Positions 41,555 through 51,642 of a DNA stretch of 64,000 nucleotides are shown here, in pieces. Source of the DNA: Mycolicibacterium pyrenivorans (lineage in GTDB: Bacteria; Actinomycetota; Actinomycetes; Mycobacteriales; Mycobacteriaceae). How positions within the stretch are numbered: the stretch's first letter is position 1; each line of letters opens with the position of its first letter. The notes beneath the pieces were generated by a model. It saw only the letters and a program-made list of their open reading frames with translations. It ran no database searches and had not been told where the DNA came from. Made by a program: the position numbers and the translations under genes. The stretch spans positions 63,227 through 127,226 of the forward strand of contig NZ_JACKSH010000151.1 of assembly GCF_025821625.1 (NCBI RefSeq), in the 5' to 3' direction.

Positions 41555-42817
41555 GTGGTCAACAACCCCGGCCCCGAACTCCCGCGCGCCAGTGCGGCGG
41601 TCGCCGAACCCACCGCCCACGACCCGGACGCCCGTGGGCACTTCGGTGTGTACGGCGGACGGTATGTCCCCGAGGCGCTGATGGCCGTCATCGAAGAGGT
41701 GACCGCCGCATACGAGAAGGCGCGCGGTGACCAGACCTTCCTCGACGAGCTCGATCGCCTCCAGCGGCACTACACCGGACGGCCGTCGCCGCTCTACGAG
41801 GCCGAGCGGCTCAGCGAGCACGCTGGGGGCGCCAGGATCTTCCTGAAGCGAGAAGACCTCAACCACACCGGATCTCACAAGATCAACAATGTGCTGGGCC
41901 AGGCCCTGCTTGCCCGGCAGATGGGCAAGACCCGGGTGATCGCCGAGACGGGCGCCGGCCAGCACGGGGTGGCGACGGCCACCGCGTGCGCGCTGATGGG
42001 TCTGGAATGCGTGATCTACATGGGTGCCGTCGACACCGCGCGGCAGGCGCTCAACGTGGCCCGGATGCGGCTTCTGGGTGCGACGGTGGTGCCGGTCGAG
42101 TCGGGGTCCAAAACCCTGAAGGACGCCATCAACGAGACGTTCCGGGATTGGGTCACCAACGCCGACGACACCTACTACTGCTTCGGCACGGCGGCGGGCC
42201 CGCATCCGTTCCCGATGATGGTGCGCGATTTTCAGCGGGTCATCGGCCTCGAAGCCCGGGCTCAGATCCTGGATCAGGCGGGCCGGCTTCCCGATGCGGT
42301 GGTCGCATGTGTCGGCGGCGGCTCCAACGCCATCGGCGTGTTCCACGCCTTCATCGACGATCCCGGCGTGCGCCTGGTCGGTTACGAAGCGGCGGGCGAC
42401 GGCGTCGAAACCGGTCGTCATGCAGCGACGTTCACCGGCGGATCCCCGGGGGCGTTCCAAGGGTCCTACTCGTACCTGTTGCAGGACGAGGATGGCCAGA
42501 CCGTCGAATCACATTCCATCTCTGCGGGTTTGGACTATCCGGGCGTCGGCCCAGAGCACGCGCTGCTGAAGGACGTGGGCCGGGCGCGCTACGAACCGAT
42601 CACCGACACCGAGGCGATGGACGCGCTGTCGCTGCTGAGCCGCGCAGAGGGGATCATCCCGGCCATCGAGTCTGCGCACGCCGTTGCGGGTGCGTTGAAG
42701 CTGGGTGTCGAGCTCGGCGCGGGTTCGATCATCCTGGTGAACCTGTCGGGCCGCGGGGACAAGGACGTCGAGACGGCAGCCAGATGGTTCGGTCTGCTCG
42801 AAGGCGGTCCGGTATGA
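41555..42817 (+). CDS. trpB: Tryptophan synthase beta subunit TrpB
   Basis: 420 aa from GTG 41555, directly abutting the trpC stop. It condenses indole with serine. The PLP lysine is Lys109 in [33 protein letters not shown] and the C-terminal [10 protein letters not shown] are conserved. It overlaps trpA by ATGA. Confidence 0.96.
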   Translation: MVNNPGPELPRASAAVAEPTAHDPDARGHFGVYGGRYVPEALMAVIEEVTAAYEKARGDQTFLDELDRLQRHYTGRPSPLYEAERLSEHAGGARIFLKREDLNHTGSHKINNVLGQALLARQMGKTRVIAETGAGQHGVATATACALMGLECVIYMGAVDTARQALNVARMRLLGATVVPVESGSKTLKDAINETFRDWVTNADDTYYCFGTAAGPHPFPMMVRDFQRVIGLEARAQILDQAGRLPDAVVACVGGGSNAIGVFHAFIDDPGVRLVGYEAAGDGVETGRHAATFTGGSPGAFQGSYSYLLQDEDGQTVESHSISAGLDYPGVGPEHALLKDVGRARYEPITDTEAMDALSLLSRAEGIIPAIESAHAVAGALKLGVELGAGSIILVNLSGRGDKDVETAARWFGLLEGGPV

Positions 42818-43602
42818 GCAGGCTGGCAGGTCTGTTCGATTCGTGCCGCCGCGAGGACCGTTCGGCGCTGATCGGCTACCTGCCCACGGGCTTTCCCGAC
42901 GTCAAGACTTCCATCTCGGCGATGACCGCGCTGGTCGAATCCGGTTGCGATCTGGTCGAGGTGGGCATCGCGTACTCCGATCCGGGCATGGATGGTCCCA
43001 CCATCGCCGCGGCCACCGAAGCTGCACTGGCCGGCGGTGTGCGGGTGCGCGATACGCTCACCGCGGTGGAGGTGATCAGCAACGCCGGCGGCCGTGCCGT
43101 CGTGATGACTTATTGGAACCTGGTGTTACGCAAGGGCGTTGACGCTTTCGCGCGCGACCTGGCATCGGCCGGCGGGCTCGGGATGATCACCCCGGATCTG
43201 ATTCCGGATGAGGCCGACGAATGGCTGGCCGCCTCGGAGGCGCACGACCTGGACAGGATCTTCCTCGTCGCGCCGTCGTCGACACCGCAGCGACTGGCCG
43301 AGACGGTGCAGGCGTCGCGCGGGTTCGTCTACGCGGCGTCGACCATGGGGGTCACCGGCGCGCGGGACGCGGTGTCGAACGCCGCACCTGAGCTCGTGAG
43401 CCGGGTCAGGGCGATCTCGGACATCCCGGTTGGCGTCGGACTCGGGGTGCGGTCCCGCGAGCAGGCGGCAGAGATCGGCGCCTACGCAGACGGCGTCATC
43501 GTCGGCTCGGCGCTGGTGTCCGCGCTCAAGGACGGCATCCCCGCGCTTCGGTCCTTGACCGAGGAACTCGCTGACGGGGTGCGTCAGAGGATCACTGCGT
43601 GA
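42814..43602 (+). CDS. trpA: Tryptophan synthase alpha subunit TrpA
   Basis: 262 aa from ATG 42814 (ATGA overlap). It cleaves indole glycerol phosphate. The catalytic residues Glu49 and Asp60 lie in [18 protein letters not shown], at the same numbers as in the Salmonella enzyme. It overlaps lgt by GTGA, so lgt may be translationally coupled to the trp genes. Confidence 0.95.
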   Translation: MSRLAGLFDSCRREDRSALIGYLPTGFPDVKTSISAMTALVESGCDLVEVGIAYSDPGMDGPTIAAATEAALAGGVRVRDTLTAVEVISNAGGRAVVMTYWNLVLRKGVDAFARDLASAGGLGMITPDLIPDEADEWLAASEAHDLDRIFLVAPSSTPQRLAETVQASRGFVYAASTMGVTGARDAVSNAAPELVSRVRAISDIPVGVGLGVRSREQAAEIGAYADGVIVGSALVSALKDGIPALRSLTEELADGVRQRITA

Positions 43603-45878
43603 CGACCACGGTTCTGGCATACATCCCGAGCCCTTCCCAGGGTGTCTGGGAGTTCTTCGGTGTGCCGCTGCGCGCATACGCGCTGTTCATCATCGTCGGG
43701 ATCATCGCCGCGATGGTGATCGGTGATCGGCGATGGGTGGCCAGGGGCGGTGAACCCGGCGTCATCTACGACGTCGCGCTGTGGGCGGTGCCTTTCGGCC
43801 TGATCGGCGGCCGCGTCTATCACGTCCTGACCGACTGGAGCACCTATTTCGGTGATGACGGAGCCGGTTTCGCCGCCGCCCTGAGGATTTGGGACGGCGG
43901 CCTCGGCATCTGGGGTGCTGTCGCGCTGGGCGGCATCGGGGCGTGGATCGCGTGCCGGCGGCACGGGATACCGCTGCCTGCATTCGGCGATGCGATCGCG
44001 CCGGGGATCATTCTCGCGCAGGCGATCGGACGGCTCGGCAACTATTTCAACCAGGAGCTCTTCGGCAGGCCGACGACGCTGCCGTGGGGTTTGGAGATCT
44101 ACGAGCGACGCAATGCCGCCGGCGTCCTGGACACACTCAACGGGGTGTCGACGGGTCAGCTGATCGAGGTTGTCCATCCGACGTTCCTGTACGAATTGCT
44201 GTGGAATCTGCTGGTTTTCGCGGTGCTGATCATCGTCGACCGCAAATTCAGGATCGGGCACGGCCGGCTGTTCGCACTGTATGTGGCGGGCTACTGCGTG
44301 GGGCGGTTCTGGATCGAGCTGATGCGCAGCGACGCCGCGACGCTGTTGGCAGGCGTTCGGGTCAATTCGTTCACGTCGACGTTCGTGTTCATCGGTGCGG
44401 TCGTGTACATCATGGTTGCGCCCAAGGGTCGCGAGGATCCGGCGACGCTCAAGGGTCGCCGAGACGCCGAGGCCGGCGAGGCAGGCGAAGTCGAGGACTT
44501 CGTCAAGGGATTGGCTGTCGGCGCGTCGACGACCGGTGTCGTCGCCGCTGCCAAGGTTGCGGGCGAGGATGACGAGAGGTCGGTCGTCGAGGCGGCTGAG
44601 GCCGAAACTCTGACGGCGGATGTCGAGGAGCCTGCTGAGTCTGGGCATGAGGTTGGCGGCCTCGGTTCGGTCGAGGGTGACGAAGCGGTCGAGGCTGCCG
44701 ACGGTGCGTCGGCTGCTCACGATGCCGCCGTCATGGGCGAGGCCGACGCCAAAGCACTGGCCGCTGCGGTCGAGGTCGAGCCCGAGGCGTCCGAGGTCGA
44801 GGTCGACGAAGCCGCCGAATCCGCCGAACCGGCTGAGGGCGCTCCACCCGAGTTGGCGACCGAAGCGGGCGGTCTCGGTTCGGTCGAGGGTGACGAGGCA
44901 GTCGAGGCGGCCGAGGGAGCGTCGGTCGCTCATGACTCGGTCGTCGTGGACGAGGCTGCTGCCGCGTCGGCCCACGTCGACTCGGAGGTGACCGAGGAGC
45001 CGGAGACCGAGCCTGCGGGCCTCGGCGCGGTCGATGGCGATGAGGCGGCAGAGGCGGCCGAGGATGCGTCGGTCGCGCATGAGGTGGCAGTCGAGGGAGA
45101 GGTGGCAGCGGAGGCGCTGGCCACCGACGTCGGGGCCGAAGAAGCCGAAGCCGAAGAACCCGACGCCGAAGAGCCCGAAGCCGAAGGCGCTGATACCGAT
45201 GCTGAGGGCTTGGGCTCTGTCGAGGGTGATGAGGTGGCTGAGGCCGTCGCGGATGCGCCGGAGGCGCATGAGGTGGCGGCTGAGGGTGCGTCGGTGGCCG
45301 AGGCGCTGGCTGCTGAGGTTGAAGAGCCCGGAGGCGACGACGAGGACTCCGATTCCGTTGCCGAGGAAGTCGACGACACGGAGGACGAAGCCGTCACCGG
45401 GGATGCCGATGAGTCCGAGACTGCGGAGGCTGATACCGATGCTGAGGGCCTGGGCTCTGTAGAGGGTGATGAGGTGGCTGAGGCCGTCGCGGACGCGCCG
45501 GAGGCGCATGAGGTGGCGGCTGAAGGTGCGTCGGTGGCCGAGGCGCTGGCTGCTGAGGTTGAAGAGCCCGGAGGCGACGACGAGGACTCCGATTCCGTTG
45601 CCGAGGAAGTCGACGATACTGAGGCCGCTGTCAGCGCGGATGGCGATGACTCTGAGGATGACGAGGTGGCGGCCGACGGTGCCCCGGCGGCCGAGGTACC
45701 CGCTGCAGAAGCCGAGTCCGACGAGAACGCCGCCGACAGCGGAGTCCGGCCGGAACAATCCGAGACCTCCGCCGCCAAGCCTGGTTCCGAGAGCAGCCCC
45801 GAATCTGCGTTCAGCAGCAGCGTTTTGCAGTCCGGCGGTAAGGTCCGCCAATGGTTGCGCCGCCGACGGAACCGCTGA
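43599..45878 (+). CDS. lgt: Prolipoprotein diacylglyceryl transferase Lgt with long acidic repeat tail
   Basis: 759 aa from GTG 43599. Residues 1-273 form the seven-helix Lgt core that attaches diacylglycerol to lipobox cysteines. The signature GRLGNYFNQELFGRPT (Arg145) and YEL...RFWIELMR are intact. Residues about 274-745 are a low-complexity Ala/Glu/Asp/Val tail with five units beginning GLG(S/A)V(E/D)GDE near residues 353, 424, 473, 536 and 616. The protein ends in a basic patch KVRQWLRRRRNR. Mycobacterial Lgt is known to have C-terminal extensions, but this is far longer than the core. The tail should be cytoplasmic and disordered. Confidence 0.93.
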   Translation: MTTTVLAYIPSPSQGVWEFFGVPLRAYALFIIVGIIAAMVIGDRRWVARGGEPGVIYDVALWAVPFGLIGGRVYHVLTDWSTYFGDDGAGFAAALRIWDGGLGIWGAVALGGIGAWIACRRHGIPLPAFGDAIAPGIILAQAIGRLGNYFNQELFGRPTTLPWGLEIYERRNAAGVLDTLNGVSTGQLIEVVHPTFLYELLWNLLVFAVLIIVDRKFRIGHGRLFALYVAGYCVGRFWIELMRSDAATLLAGVRVNSFTSTFVFIGAVVYIMVAPKGREDPATLKGRRDAEAGEAGEVEDFVKGLAVGASTTGVVAAAKVAGEDDERSVVEAAEAETLTADVEEPAESGHEVGGLGSVEGDEAVEAADGASAAHDAAVMGEADAKALAAAVEVEPEASEVEVDEAAESAEPAEGAPPELATEAGGLGSVEGDEAVEAAEGASVAHDSVVVDEAAAASAHVDSEVTEEPETEPAGLGAVDGDEAAEAAEDASVAHEVAVEGEVAAEALATDVGAEEAEAEEPDAEEPEAEGADTDAEGLGSVEGDEVAEAVADAPEAHEVAAEGASVAEALAAEVEEPGGDDEDSDSVAEEVDDTEDEAVTGDADESETAEADTDAEGLGSVEGDEVAEAVADAPEAHEVAAEGASVAEALAAEVEEPGGDDEDSDSVAEEVDDTEAAVSADGDDSEDDEVAADGAPAAEVPAAEAESDENAADSGVRPEQSETSAAKPGSESSPESAFSSSVLQSGGKVRQWLRRRRNR
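45189..45620 (+). repeat. 240-bp near-identical tandem repeat in the lgt tail
   Basis: The segments 45189-45380 and 45429-45620 are almost identical at a 240-bp (80-residue) offset, with only a few substitutions such as GTCGAG/GTAGAG and GACGAC/GACGAT. They are the two most recent of five diverged units and imply a recent in-frame duplication. Confidence 0.85.
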
Positions 45879-46163
45879 CGCGAGGTCCTCGCCCGCGGGG
45901 TGGATGTCAGCGAGGCGCACGGCGCGACGCTGTTCCCGGCATTGGGCCAGCCCACCGGTGAGGCCTCGGCCGCCACAGCAACTACCGCGGCGAGGGTGTC
46001 GTCGAAGCCGGCGATGAGGATGCCGACCCGGCGACGCACCCGCGGTCAGGACCGAGGTGCCCGCATTCAGCGGGAACGCCAGCGACGTCTCGACATCAAC
46101 GCCGAACTCGAACGCCAACACCAAGCCTGGCTAGCCGCCACCTATGAGCCGCCTCCTTTCTGA
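45879..46163 (+). pseudogene. C-terminal remnant of a DUF222/HNH endonuclease (13E12 type)
   Basis: The 313-nt gap between lgt and the TM2 gene holds one open frame (GTG 45900 to stop 46163) with no credible ribosome-binding site. Its product contains GATLFPALGQPTGE, an Arg-rich PTRRRTRGQDRGARIQRERQ and ends YEPPPF. That combination is what I know from the C-termini of DUF222/HNH (13E12 repeat) proteins, but the DUF222 and HNH domains are missing. It is therefore read as a truncated relic of a mobile-associated gene. 46164-46191 holds nothing recognisable except the TM2 leader. Confidence 0.6.
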
Positions 46164-46191
46164 GCGGTTCGTGGTCTGGCATGCTGTGGGA

Positions 46192-46614
46192 ATGACCGAG
46201 CCCCAGTTCAGTGGCAACGAGGGAGAGGGTTCCTACCCGCCCCCGCCGCAGCAGTCGGGTTATCCGCCGCCAGGCCAGTACCCGGCGCCCGGGCAGTTTC
46301 CGCCGCCCGTGGGCCAGTACCCGCCCGCCTACTCGGATCCGATGGCGCCGTATGGCCGTCACCCCATGACCGGTGAACCGTTCTCGGAGAAGTCCAAGGT
46401 GGTCGGCGGGCTCCTTCAGCTGCTCGGGCTGCTCGGCCTGGTCGGCATCGGGCGCATCTACCTCGGCTATACCGGCCTGGGCATCGCGCAACTCGTCGTC
46501 GGGCTGATCACCTGCGGTATCGGCGCCGTCATCTGGGGGATCATCGACGCCGTTCTGATCCTCACCGACAAGGTGCGGGATCCGGACGGACGTCCCCTGC
46601 GCGATGGCACCTAA
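46192..46614 (+). CDS. TM2-domain membrane protein with Pro-rich N-terminus
   Basis: 140 aa from ATG 46192; an upstream in-frame ATG at 46144 lies inside the relic frame and is less likely. A Pro/Gly/Gln-rich N-terminus (about 1-60) is followed by the TM2 domain: GLLQLLGLLGLVGIGRIYLGY, a turn, then GLITCGIGAVIWGIIDAVLI. It matches the Rv1615 position. The function is unknown. Its 3' end overlaps the next gene by 11 nt. Confidence 0.85.
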   Translation: MTEPQFSGNEGEGSYPPPPQQSGYPPPGQYPAPGQFPPPVGQYPPAYSDPMAPYGRHPMTGEPFSEKSKVVGGLLQLLGLLGLVGIGRIYLGYTGLGIAQLVVGLITCGIGAVIWGIIDAVLILTDKVRDPDGRPLRDGT

Positions 46615-47011
46615 CCGCACAACCAACAAGCGACTGGCCGGCGCGCTCGGTGCGGGCGCGGTGGTGGTGGGCGGGCTCGCCTACGTCGGCATCGGGAACC
46701 CGCACAGTCCGAGCTTCATTTTTCCGCCGTGTCCCTTCCAGGCCCTCACCGGCTGGAACTGTCCGGCATGCGGCGGTCTGCGGATGACCCACGACCTCCT
46801 CCACGGCGACCTGGCCGCCGCGTTCGTCGACAACGCCTTCCTCCTCATCGGCCTGCCGCTGCTGTTGACCTGGGTGCTCGTGCGCAACAAGGGCGGCAGA
46901 CCGGTGCTGAACACCTCGGCGTTCGTTGTGATCATCGCCGCAGCCGTGACGTGGACGGTTGTGCGAAATCTCCCTGGGTTTCCCCTGGTCCCCACCGTTC
47001 TCGACGGGTAG
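46604..47011 (+). CDS. DUF2752 membrane protein (Rv1616-like)
   Basis: 135 aa from ATG 46604. Three hydrophobic segments are present. The family motif is FPPCPFQALTGWNCPACGGLR, with three Cys that may bind a metal or form disulfides. It is co-transcribed with the TM2 gene (11-nt overlap). The function is unknown. Confidence 0.82.
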   Translation: MAPNRTTNKRLAGALGAGAVVVGGLAYVGIGNPHSPSFIFPPCPFQALTGWNCPACGGLRMTHDLLHGDLAAAFVDNAFLLIGLPLLLTWVLVRNKGGRPVLNTSAFVVIIAAAVTWTVVRNLPGFPLVPTVLDG

Positions 47012-47028
47012 CCGCCGACCTGCGCTGA

Positions 47029-47085
47029 TACACTCGATCAACGGGCCGATGCAGTCCCTGAACAGGAATTTCAGGACTGCGGAGG
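47029..47085 (+). promoter_or_regulatory. gltB promoter -10 and leader hairpin abutting the Shine-Dalgarno
   Basis: TACACT (47029-47034) is a -10 that predicts a start near 47041. The leader contains GCAGTCCcTGAA (47051-47062) pairing with TTCAGGACTGC (47070-47080), a stem of 11 bp with one bulge and a 7-nt loop. The stem ends exactly where GGAGG (47081-47085) begins, so its stability could affect ribosome access. Confidence 0.6.
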
Positions 47086-47094
47086 CCCATGTCC

Positions 47095-50000
47095 ATGCTG
47101 TTTTCGGCATTGCCCGAACGCCAAGGCCTGTACGACCCCGACAACGAGTCGGATTCGTGCGGTGTCGCCATGGTCGTCGACATCCAAGGTCGGCGTTCGC
47201 ACTCCATCGTCGCGGACGGTCTGATCGCACTGGAGCACCTGGAACACCGCGGAGCGGCGGGAGCCGAACCCAACAGCGGTGACGGGGCAGGCATTCTCAT
47301 CCAGTTGCCCGTCGACCTGCTGCGCGCGGTCGTCGACTTCGACCTCCCGGCCCCCACCGCCGAAGGCGCCAACACCTTCGCCGCCGGCATCTGCTTCCTG
47401 CCAATGGAGCCCGGCGCCCGCGCCGCCGCACGAGGGTCCGTCGCAGCCATCGCCGAAAAAGAGGGCCTGGAGGTGCTGGGCTGGCGCGACGTTCCCGTCG
47501 ACCCCGACGGCGCCGAGGTGGGCACCACCGCGCTCGGTTGCATGCCCTTCATGTCCCAACTGTTCGTCGCCGCGCCCGACCGCAAGCTCGGAGGCATCGA
47601 TCTCGACCGCCGCGTGTATCCGGTGCGCAAGCGTGCCGAGCGCACCGGGGTGTACTTCCCGTCGCTATCGAGCCGCACCATGGTCTACAAGGGCATGCTC
47701 ACGACAATGCAGCTGCCGCAGTACTTTCCGGATGTCCGCGACGACCGCTGCGTCAGCGCCATCGCGATCGTGCACAGCCGGTTCTCGACGAACACGTTCC
47801 CGTCCTGGCCGCTGGCCCACCCGTTCCGATTCGTCGCCCACAACGGCGAGATCAACACGGTGCGAGGCAACCGCAACCGCATGCACGCCCGCGAAGCCAT
47901 GCTCGGCAGCACACGGATTCCCGGTGACCTGAGCAGACTTTCGCCCATCTGCACGCCGGAGGCCTCCGACTCGGCGTCGTTCGACGAAGTGCTGGAGCTA
48001 CTACATCTCGGTGGCCGCAGCCTGCCCCACGCCGTGTTGATGATGATCCCCGAGGCGTGGGAGAACAACACCACCATGGACCCCGCCGAGCGGGCGTTCT
48101 GGCAGTTCCACGCCTCGCTGATGGAGCCGTGGGACGGACCCGCCTGCGTCACCTTCACCGACGGAACCCTGGTCGGAGCGGTTCTGGACCGCAACGGATT
48201 ACGGCCGGGACGCTGGTGGCGTACGATCGACGACCGGATCATCCTTGCCAGCGAGAGCGGCGTGCTCGACGTGCCCTCGGCCCAGATCGTGGCCAAGGGG
48301 CGCCTACAGCCGGGCAAGATGTTCCTGATCGACACGGCGGCGGGACGCATCGTGTCCGACGACGAGGTGAAAGAGCAGCTCGCCGGAGCCGAACCCTACG
48401 GCGAATGGCTGCACGCGGGTCTTCTCGACCTCAAGACGCTGCCCGACCGCGCGCGGGTTCAGCCCAACCACGAGTCGGTGGTCCGCCGCCAGGTCGCCTT
48501 CGGCTACACCGAGGAGGACCTGCGGATCCTCCTCACCCCGATGGCGGCCTCGGGGACCGAACCCCTGGGGTCGATGGGCACCGACACCCCTGCGGCCGTG
48601 CTGTCACAGCGGTCGAAGCTGCTGTACGACTACTTCGTCGAACTCTTCGCCCAGGTGACCAACCCGCCCCTGGACGCCATCCGCGAGGAAGTGGTGACCT
48701 CGATGTCGCGCGTCATGGGTCCCGAGCAGAACCTCCTCGAACCCACCGCGGCCTCGTGCCGCCAGATCGTGCTGCGCTGGCCGGTTCTCGACAACGACGA
48801 ACTCAACAAGATCGTCCACATCAACGACGACGGCGAACAGCCCGGGCTGCGCACCGCGGTCCTGCGGGCCCTCTACGACGTCGAACGCGGCGGTGACGGA
48901 CTGGCAGAAGCACTCGAGGACCTGAGGCTGCGGGCCTGCGAAGCCATCGCCAAAGGTGCACGGACACTGGTCCTCTCCGACCGCGACTCCGATCACACCA
49001 GGGCCCCGATTCCCTCGCTGCTCGCCGTGTCGGCGGTTCACCACCATCTGGTTCGCACCAAGGAACGCACCACGGTGGCTCTCGTCGTCGAAAGTGGTGA
49101 CGCCCGCGAGGTCCACCACATCGCGATGCTCATCGGCTTCGGCGCCGCCGCGGTCAACCCGTACCTGGCCTTCGAGTCCATCGAGGACCTGATCCGCGAA
49201 GGCGAACTCACCGGCATCGAAGCGGCCACGGCGATGCGTAACTACCTCAACGCGCTCGGTAAGGGCGTCATGAAGGTGATGAGCAAGATGGGCATCTCCA
49301 CGGTCGCCTCCTACACCGCCGCACAGGCCTTCGAGGCGGTGGGGATCGACAGGGAGGTCATCGACGAGTACTTCACCGGCACCCCCACCCAGCTGGGTGG
49401 GATCGGTCTGGACGTGATCGCCGAAGAGGTCAAGTTGCGGCACCGCCGCGCCTACCCGGAGAACCCCACCGAACGGGTGCACCGGCGTCTCGAGGTCGGC
49501 GGTGAGTACGCCTTCCGTCGGGAGGGCGAATTGCATTTGTTCACACCGGAAGTGGTCTTCCTGCTGCAGCATGCCACCCGTACCGGTCGCTACGAGGTAT
49601 TCCAGAACTACTCCGACGAGGTGAACCGCCTGGCCCGCGAGGGCGGCGCACTGCGCGGACTCTTCGAGTTCAAGAAGGACCTCCGCCCTCCGGTGCCGTT
49701 GGAGGAGGTCGAGTCGGTCGAGTCCATCGTAACGAGGTTCAACACCGGGGCGATGAGCTACGGGTCGATCTCCGCCGAAGCGCACGAGACGATGGCTGTC
49801 GCGATGAACAAGCTCGGCGGCAGATCGAACAGCGGCGAAGGCGGGGAGGATGTGGACCGGCTGTACGACCCGAAGCGGCGGAGCGCCGTCAAGCAGGTCG
49901 CCTCGGGCCGTTTCGGCGTGACCAGCGACTACCTGGTGAATGCCTCCGACATCCAGATCAAGATGGCTCAGGGCGCCAAACCCGGTGAAGGCGGCCAGCT

Positions 50001-51642
50001 TCCGGGTTACAAGGTGTATCCCAACATCGCCAAGACGCGGCACTCGACCCCGGGCGTCGGGCTCATCTCCCCGCCGCCGCACCACGACATCTACTCGATC
50101 GAGGATCTCGCGCAACTGATCCACGACCTCAAGAACGCCAACTCCGACGCCCGCATCCACGTCAAGCTGGTGAGCTCGGTGGGCGTGGGCACCGTCGCGG
50201 CCGGGGTCTCCAAGGCGCACGCCGACGTGGTGCTCATCTCCGGCTACGACGGCGGCACCGGCGCGGCGCCGCTGACCAGCCTCAAACACGCCGGGGCGCC
50301 CTGGGAGATCGGCCTGGCCGACACCCAGCAGACGCTGGTGCTCAACGGTCTGCGCGACCGGATCACCGTCCAGTGCGACGGCGGCATGCGCACCGCCCGT
50401 GACGTGATCGTGGCGGCGCTGCTGGGCGCCGAGGAGTTCGGCTTCGCCACCGCGCCCCTGGTGGTCGCCGGTTGCATCATGATGCGGGTGTGCCATCTCG
50501 ACACCTGCCCGGTGGGTGTGGCGACGCAGAACCCCGAGCTGAGGGCGCGGTTCAACGGCAAGCCCGAATTCGTCGAGAACTTCTTCCAGTTCATCGCCGA
50601 GGACATCCGCAGGTACCTGGCCGAGCTCGGTTTCCGCAGCCTCGACGAAGCAGTCGGGCACGCCGAGGTGCTCGACACCGCCACGGGGGTCGCGCACTGG
50701 AAGAGCAAGGGGCTCGACCTGACACCGATCTTCGCCGTGCCCACCGACGCCCACGGCGCGGACGTGACGCATCGCAGGCGGATGCGGGGTCAGGACCACG
50801 GCCTCGACCACGCGCTCGACCGGACCCTGATCCAGCTCGCCGAAGGTGCGTTGGAAGACGCGCACCCGGTCCGGCTGGAACTGCCGGTGCGCAATGTCAA
50901 CCGCACGGTCGGAACGCTGCTGGGCAGCGAGGTGACCCGACGGTACGGGGCCCAGGGCCTGCCCGAGGACACCATCCATGTCAACCTCACCGGCTCTGCG
51001 GGCCAGTCGCTCGGTGCGTTCCTGCCCCCCGGCATCACGCTGGAACTCATCGGTGATGCCAACGACTATGTGGGCAAGGGGCTTTCGGGCGGGAAAGTGA
51101 TCGTGAAGCCACAGGATGATGTGCTGTTCCTGCCCGAGGACAACGTCATCGCAGGCAACACGCTGCTCTACGGCGCGACGTCGGGTGAGGTCTACCTGCG
51201 CGGGCGGACGGGCGAACGGTTCGCCGCCCGCAATTCCGGCGCGCTTGCGGTCGTCGAGGGCGTGGGGGACCACGCCTGCGAATACATGACGGGCGGGCGC
51301 GTCGTGGTGCTCGGCAAGGTCGGCCGCAACATGGCGGCGGGCATGTCGGGCGGTATCGCGTTCGTCCTGGGCCTCGACCCCAAGCGGGTCAACACCGACA
51401 TGGTGGAACTGCAGCGCCTCGACCCCGAGGACCTGGTGTGGCTGCGCGACGTCGTCGCCAGGCACGCGCACCACACCGGCAGCACAGTCGCGACATCGGT
51501 GCTCTCCGACTGGCCCAGGCGCAGCGCGCAGTTCACCAAGGTGATGCCGCGCGACTACCAACGCGTACTGCAGGCGACCCGGATGGCCAAGGCCGAGGGG
51601 CGCGACGTCGACGCAGCGATCATGGAGGCAAGCCGTGGCTGA
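47095..51642 (+). CDS. gltB: Glutamate synthase large (alpha) subunit GltB
   Basis: 1515 aa from ATG 47095, 9 nt after GGAGG; ATG 47089 is only 3 nt after it. It forms glutamate from glutamine and 2-oxoglutarate. The N-terminal Ntn amidotransferase has its nucleophile at Cys22 (SDSCGVAMV), so the first 21 residues are probably removed. The central domain, the FMN synthase domain ([29 protein letters not shown]), the Fe-S Cys segment [15 protein letters not shown] and the C-terminal beta-helix follow. In M. tuberculosis, gltBD are elsewhere. Confidence 0.96.
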   Translation: MLFSALPERQGLYDPDNESDSCGVAMVVDIQGRRSHSIVADGLIALEHLEHRGAAGAEPNSGDGAGILIQLPVDLLRAVVDFDLPAPTAEGANTFAAGICFLPMEPGARAAARGSVAAIAEKEGLEVLGWRDVPVDPDGAEVGTTALGCMPFMSQLFVAAPDRKLGGIDLDRRVYPVRKRAERTGVYFPSLSSRTMVYKGMLTTMQLPQYFPDVRDDRCVSAIAIVHSRFSTNTFPSWPLAHPFRFVAHNGEINTVRGNRNRMHAREAMLGSTRIPGDLSRLSPICTPEASDSASFDEVLELLHLGGRSLPHAVLMMIPEAWENNTTMDPAERAFWQFHASLMEPWDGPACVTFTDGTLVGAVLDRNGLRPGRWWRTIDDRIILASESGVLDVPSAQIVAKGRLQPGKMFLIDTAAGRIVSDDEVKEQLAGAEPYGEWLHAGLLDLKTLPDRARVQPNHESVVRRQVAFGYTEEDLRILLTPMAASGTEPLGSMGTDTPAAVLSQRSKLLYDYFVELFAQVTNPPLDAIREEVVTSMSRVMGPEQNLLEPTAASCRQIVLRWPVLDNDELNKIVHINDDGEQPGLRTAVLRALYDVERGGDGLAEALEDLRLRACEAIAKGARTLVLSDRDSDHTRAPIPSLLAVSAVHHHLVRTKERTTVALVVESGDAREVHHIAMLIGFGAAAVNPYLAFESIEDLIREGELTGIEAATAMRNYLNALGKGVMKVMSKMGISTVASYTAAQAFEAVGIDREVIDEYFTGTPTQLGGIGLDVIAEEVKLRHRRAYPENPTERVHRRLEVGGEYAFRREGELHLFTPEVVFLLQHATRTGRYEVFQNYSDEVNRLAREGGALRGLFEFKKDLRPPVPLEEVESVESIVTRFNTGAMSYGSISAEAHETMAVAMNKLGGRSNSGEGGEDVDRLYDPKRRSAVKQVASGRFGVTSDYLVNASDIQIKMAQGAKPGEGGQLPGYKVYPNIAKTRHSTPGVGLISPPPHHDIYSIEDLAQLIHDLKNANSDARIHVKLVSSVGVGTVAAGVSKAHADVVLISGYDGGTGAAPLTSLKHAGAPWEIGLADTQQTLVLNGLRDRITVQCDGGMRTARDVIVAALLGAEEFGFATAPLVVAGCIMMRVCHLDTCPVGVATQNPELRARFNGKPEFVENFFQFIAEDIRRYLAELGFRSLDEAVGHAEVLDTATGVAHWKSKGLDLTPIFAVPTDAHGADVTHRRRMRGQDHGLDHALDRTLIQLAEGALEDAHPVRLELPVRNVNRTVGTLLGSEVTRRYGAQGLPEDTIHVNLTGSAGQSLGAFLPPGITLELIGDANDYVGKGLSGGKVIVKPQDDVLFLPEDNVIAGNTLLYGATSGEVYLRGRTGERFAARNSGALAVVEGVGDHACEYMTGGRVVVLGKVGRNMAAGMSGGIAFVLGLDPKRVNTDMVELQRLDPEDLVWLRDVVARHAHHTGSTVATSVLSDWPRRSAQFTKVMPRDYQRVLQATRMAKAEGRDVDAAIMEASRG

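Noticed and set aside
43584..46124. 846-codon open frame antisense to lgt
   Set aside because: Its repeats are just the complement of the Lgt tail repeats. Long antisense frames are expected opposite such GC-rich repeats.
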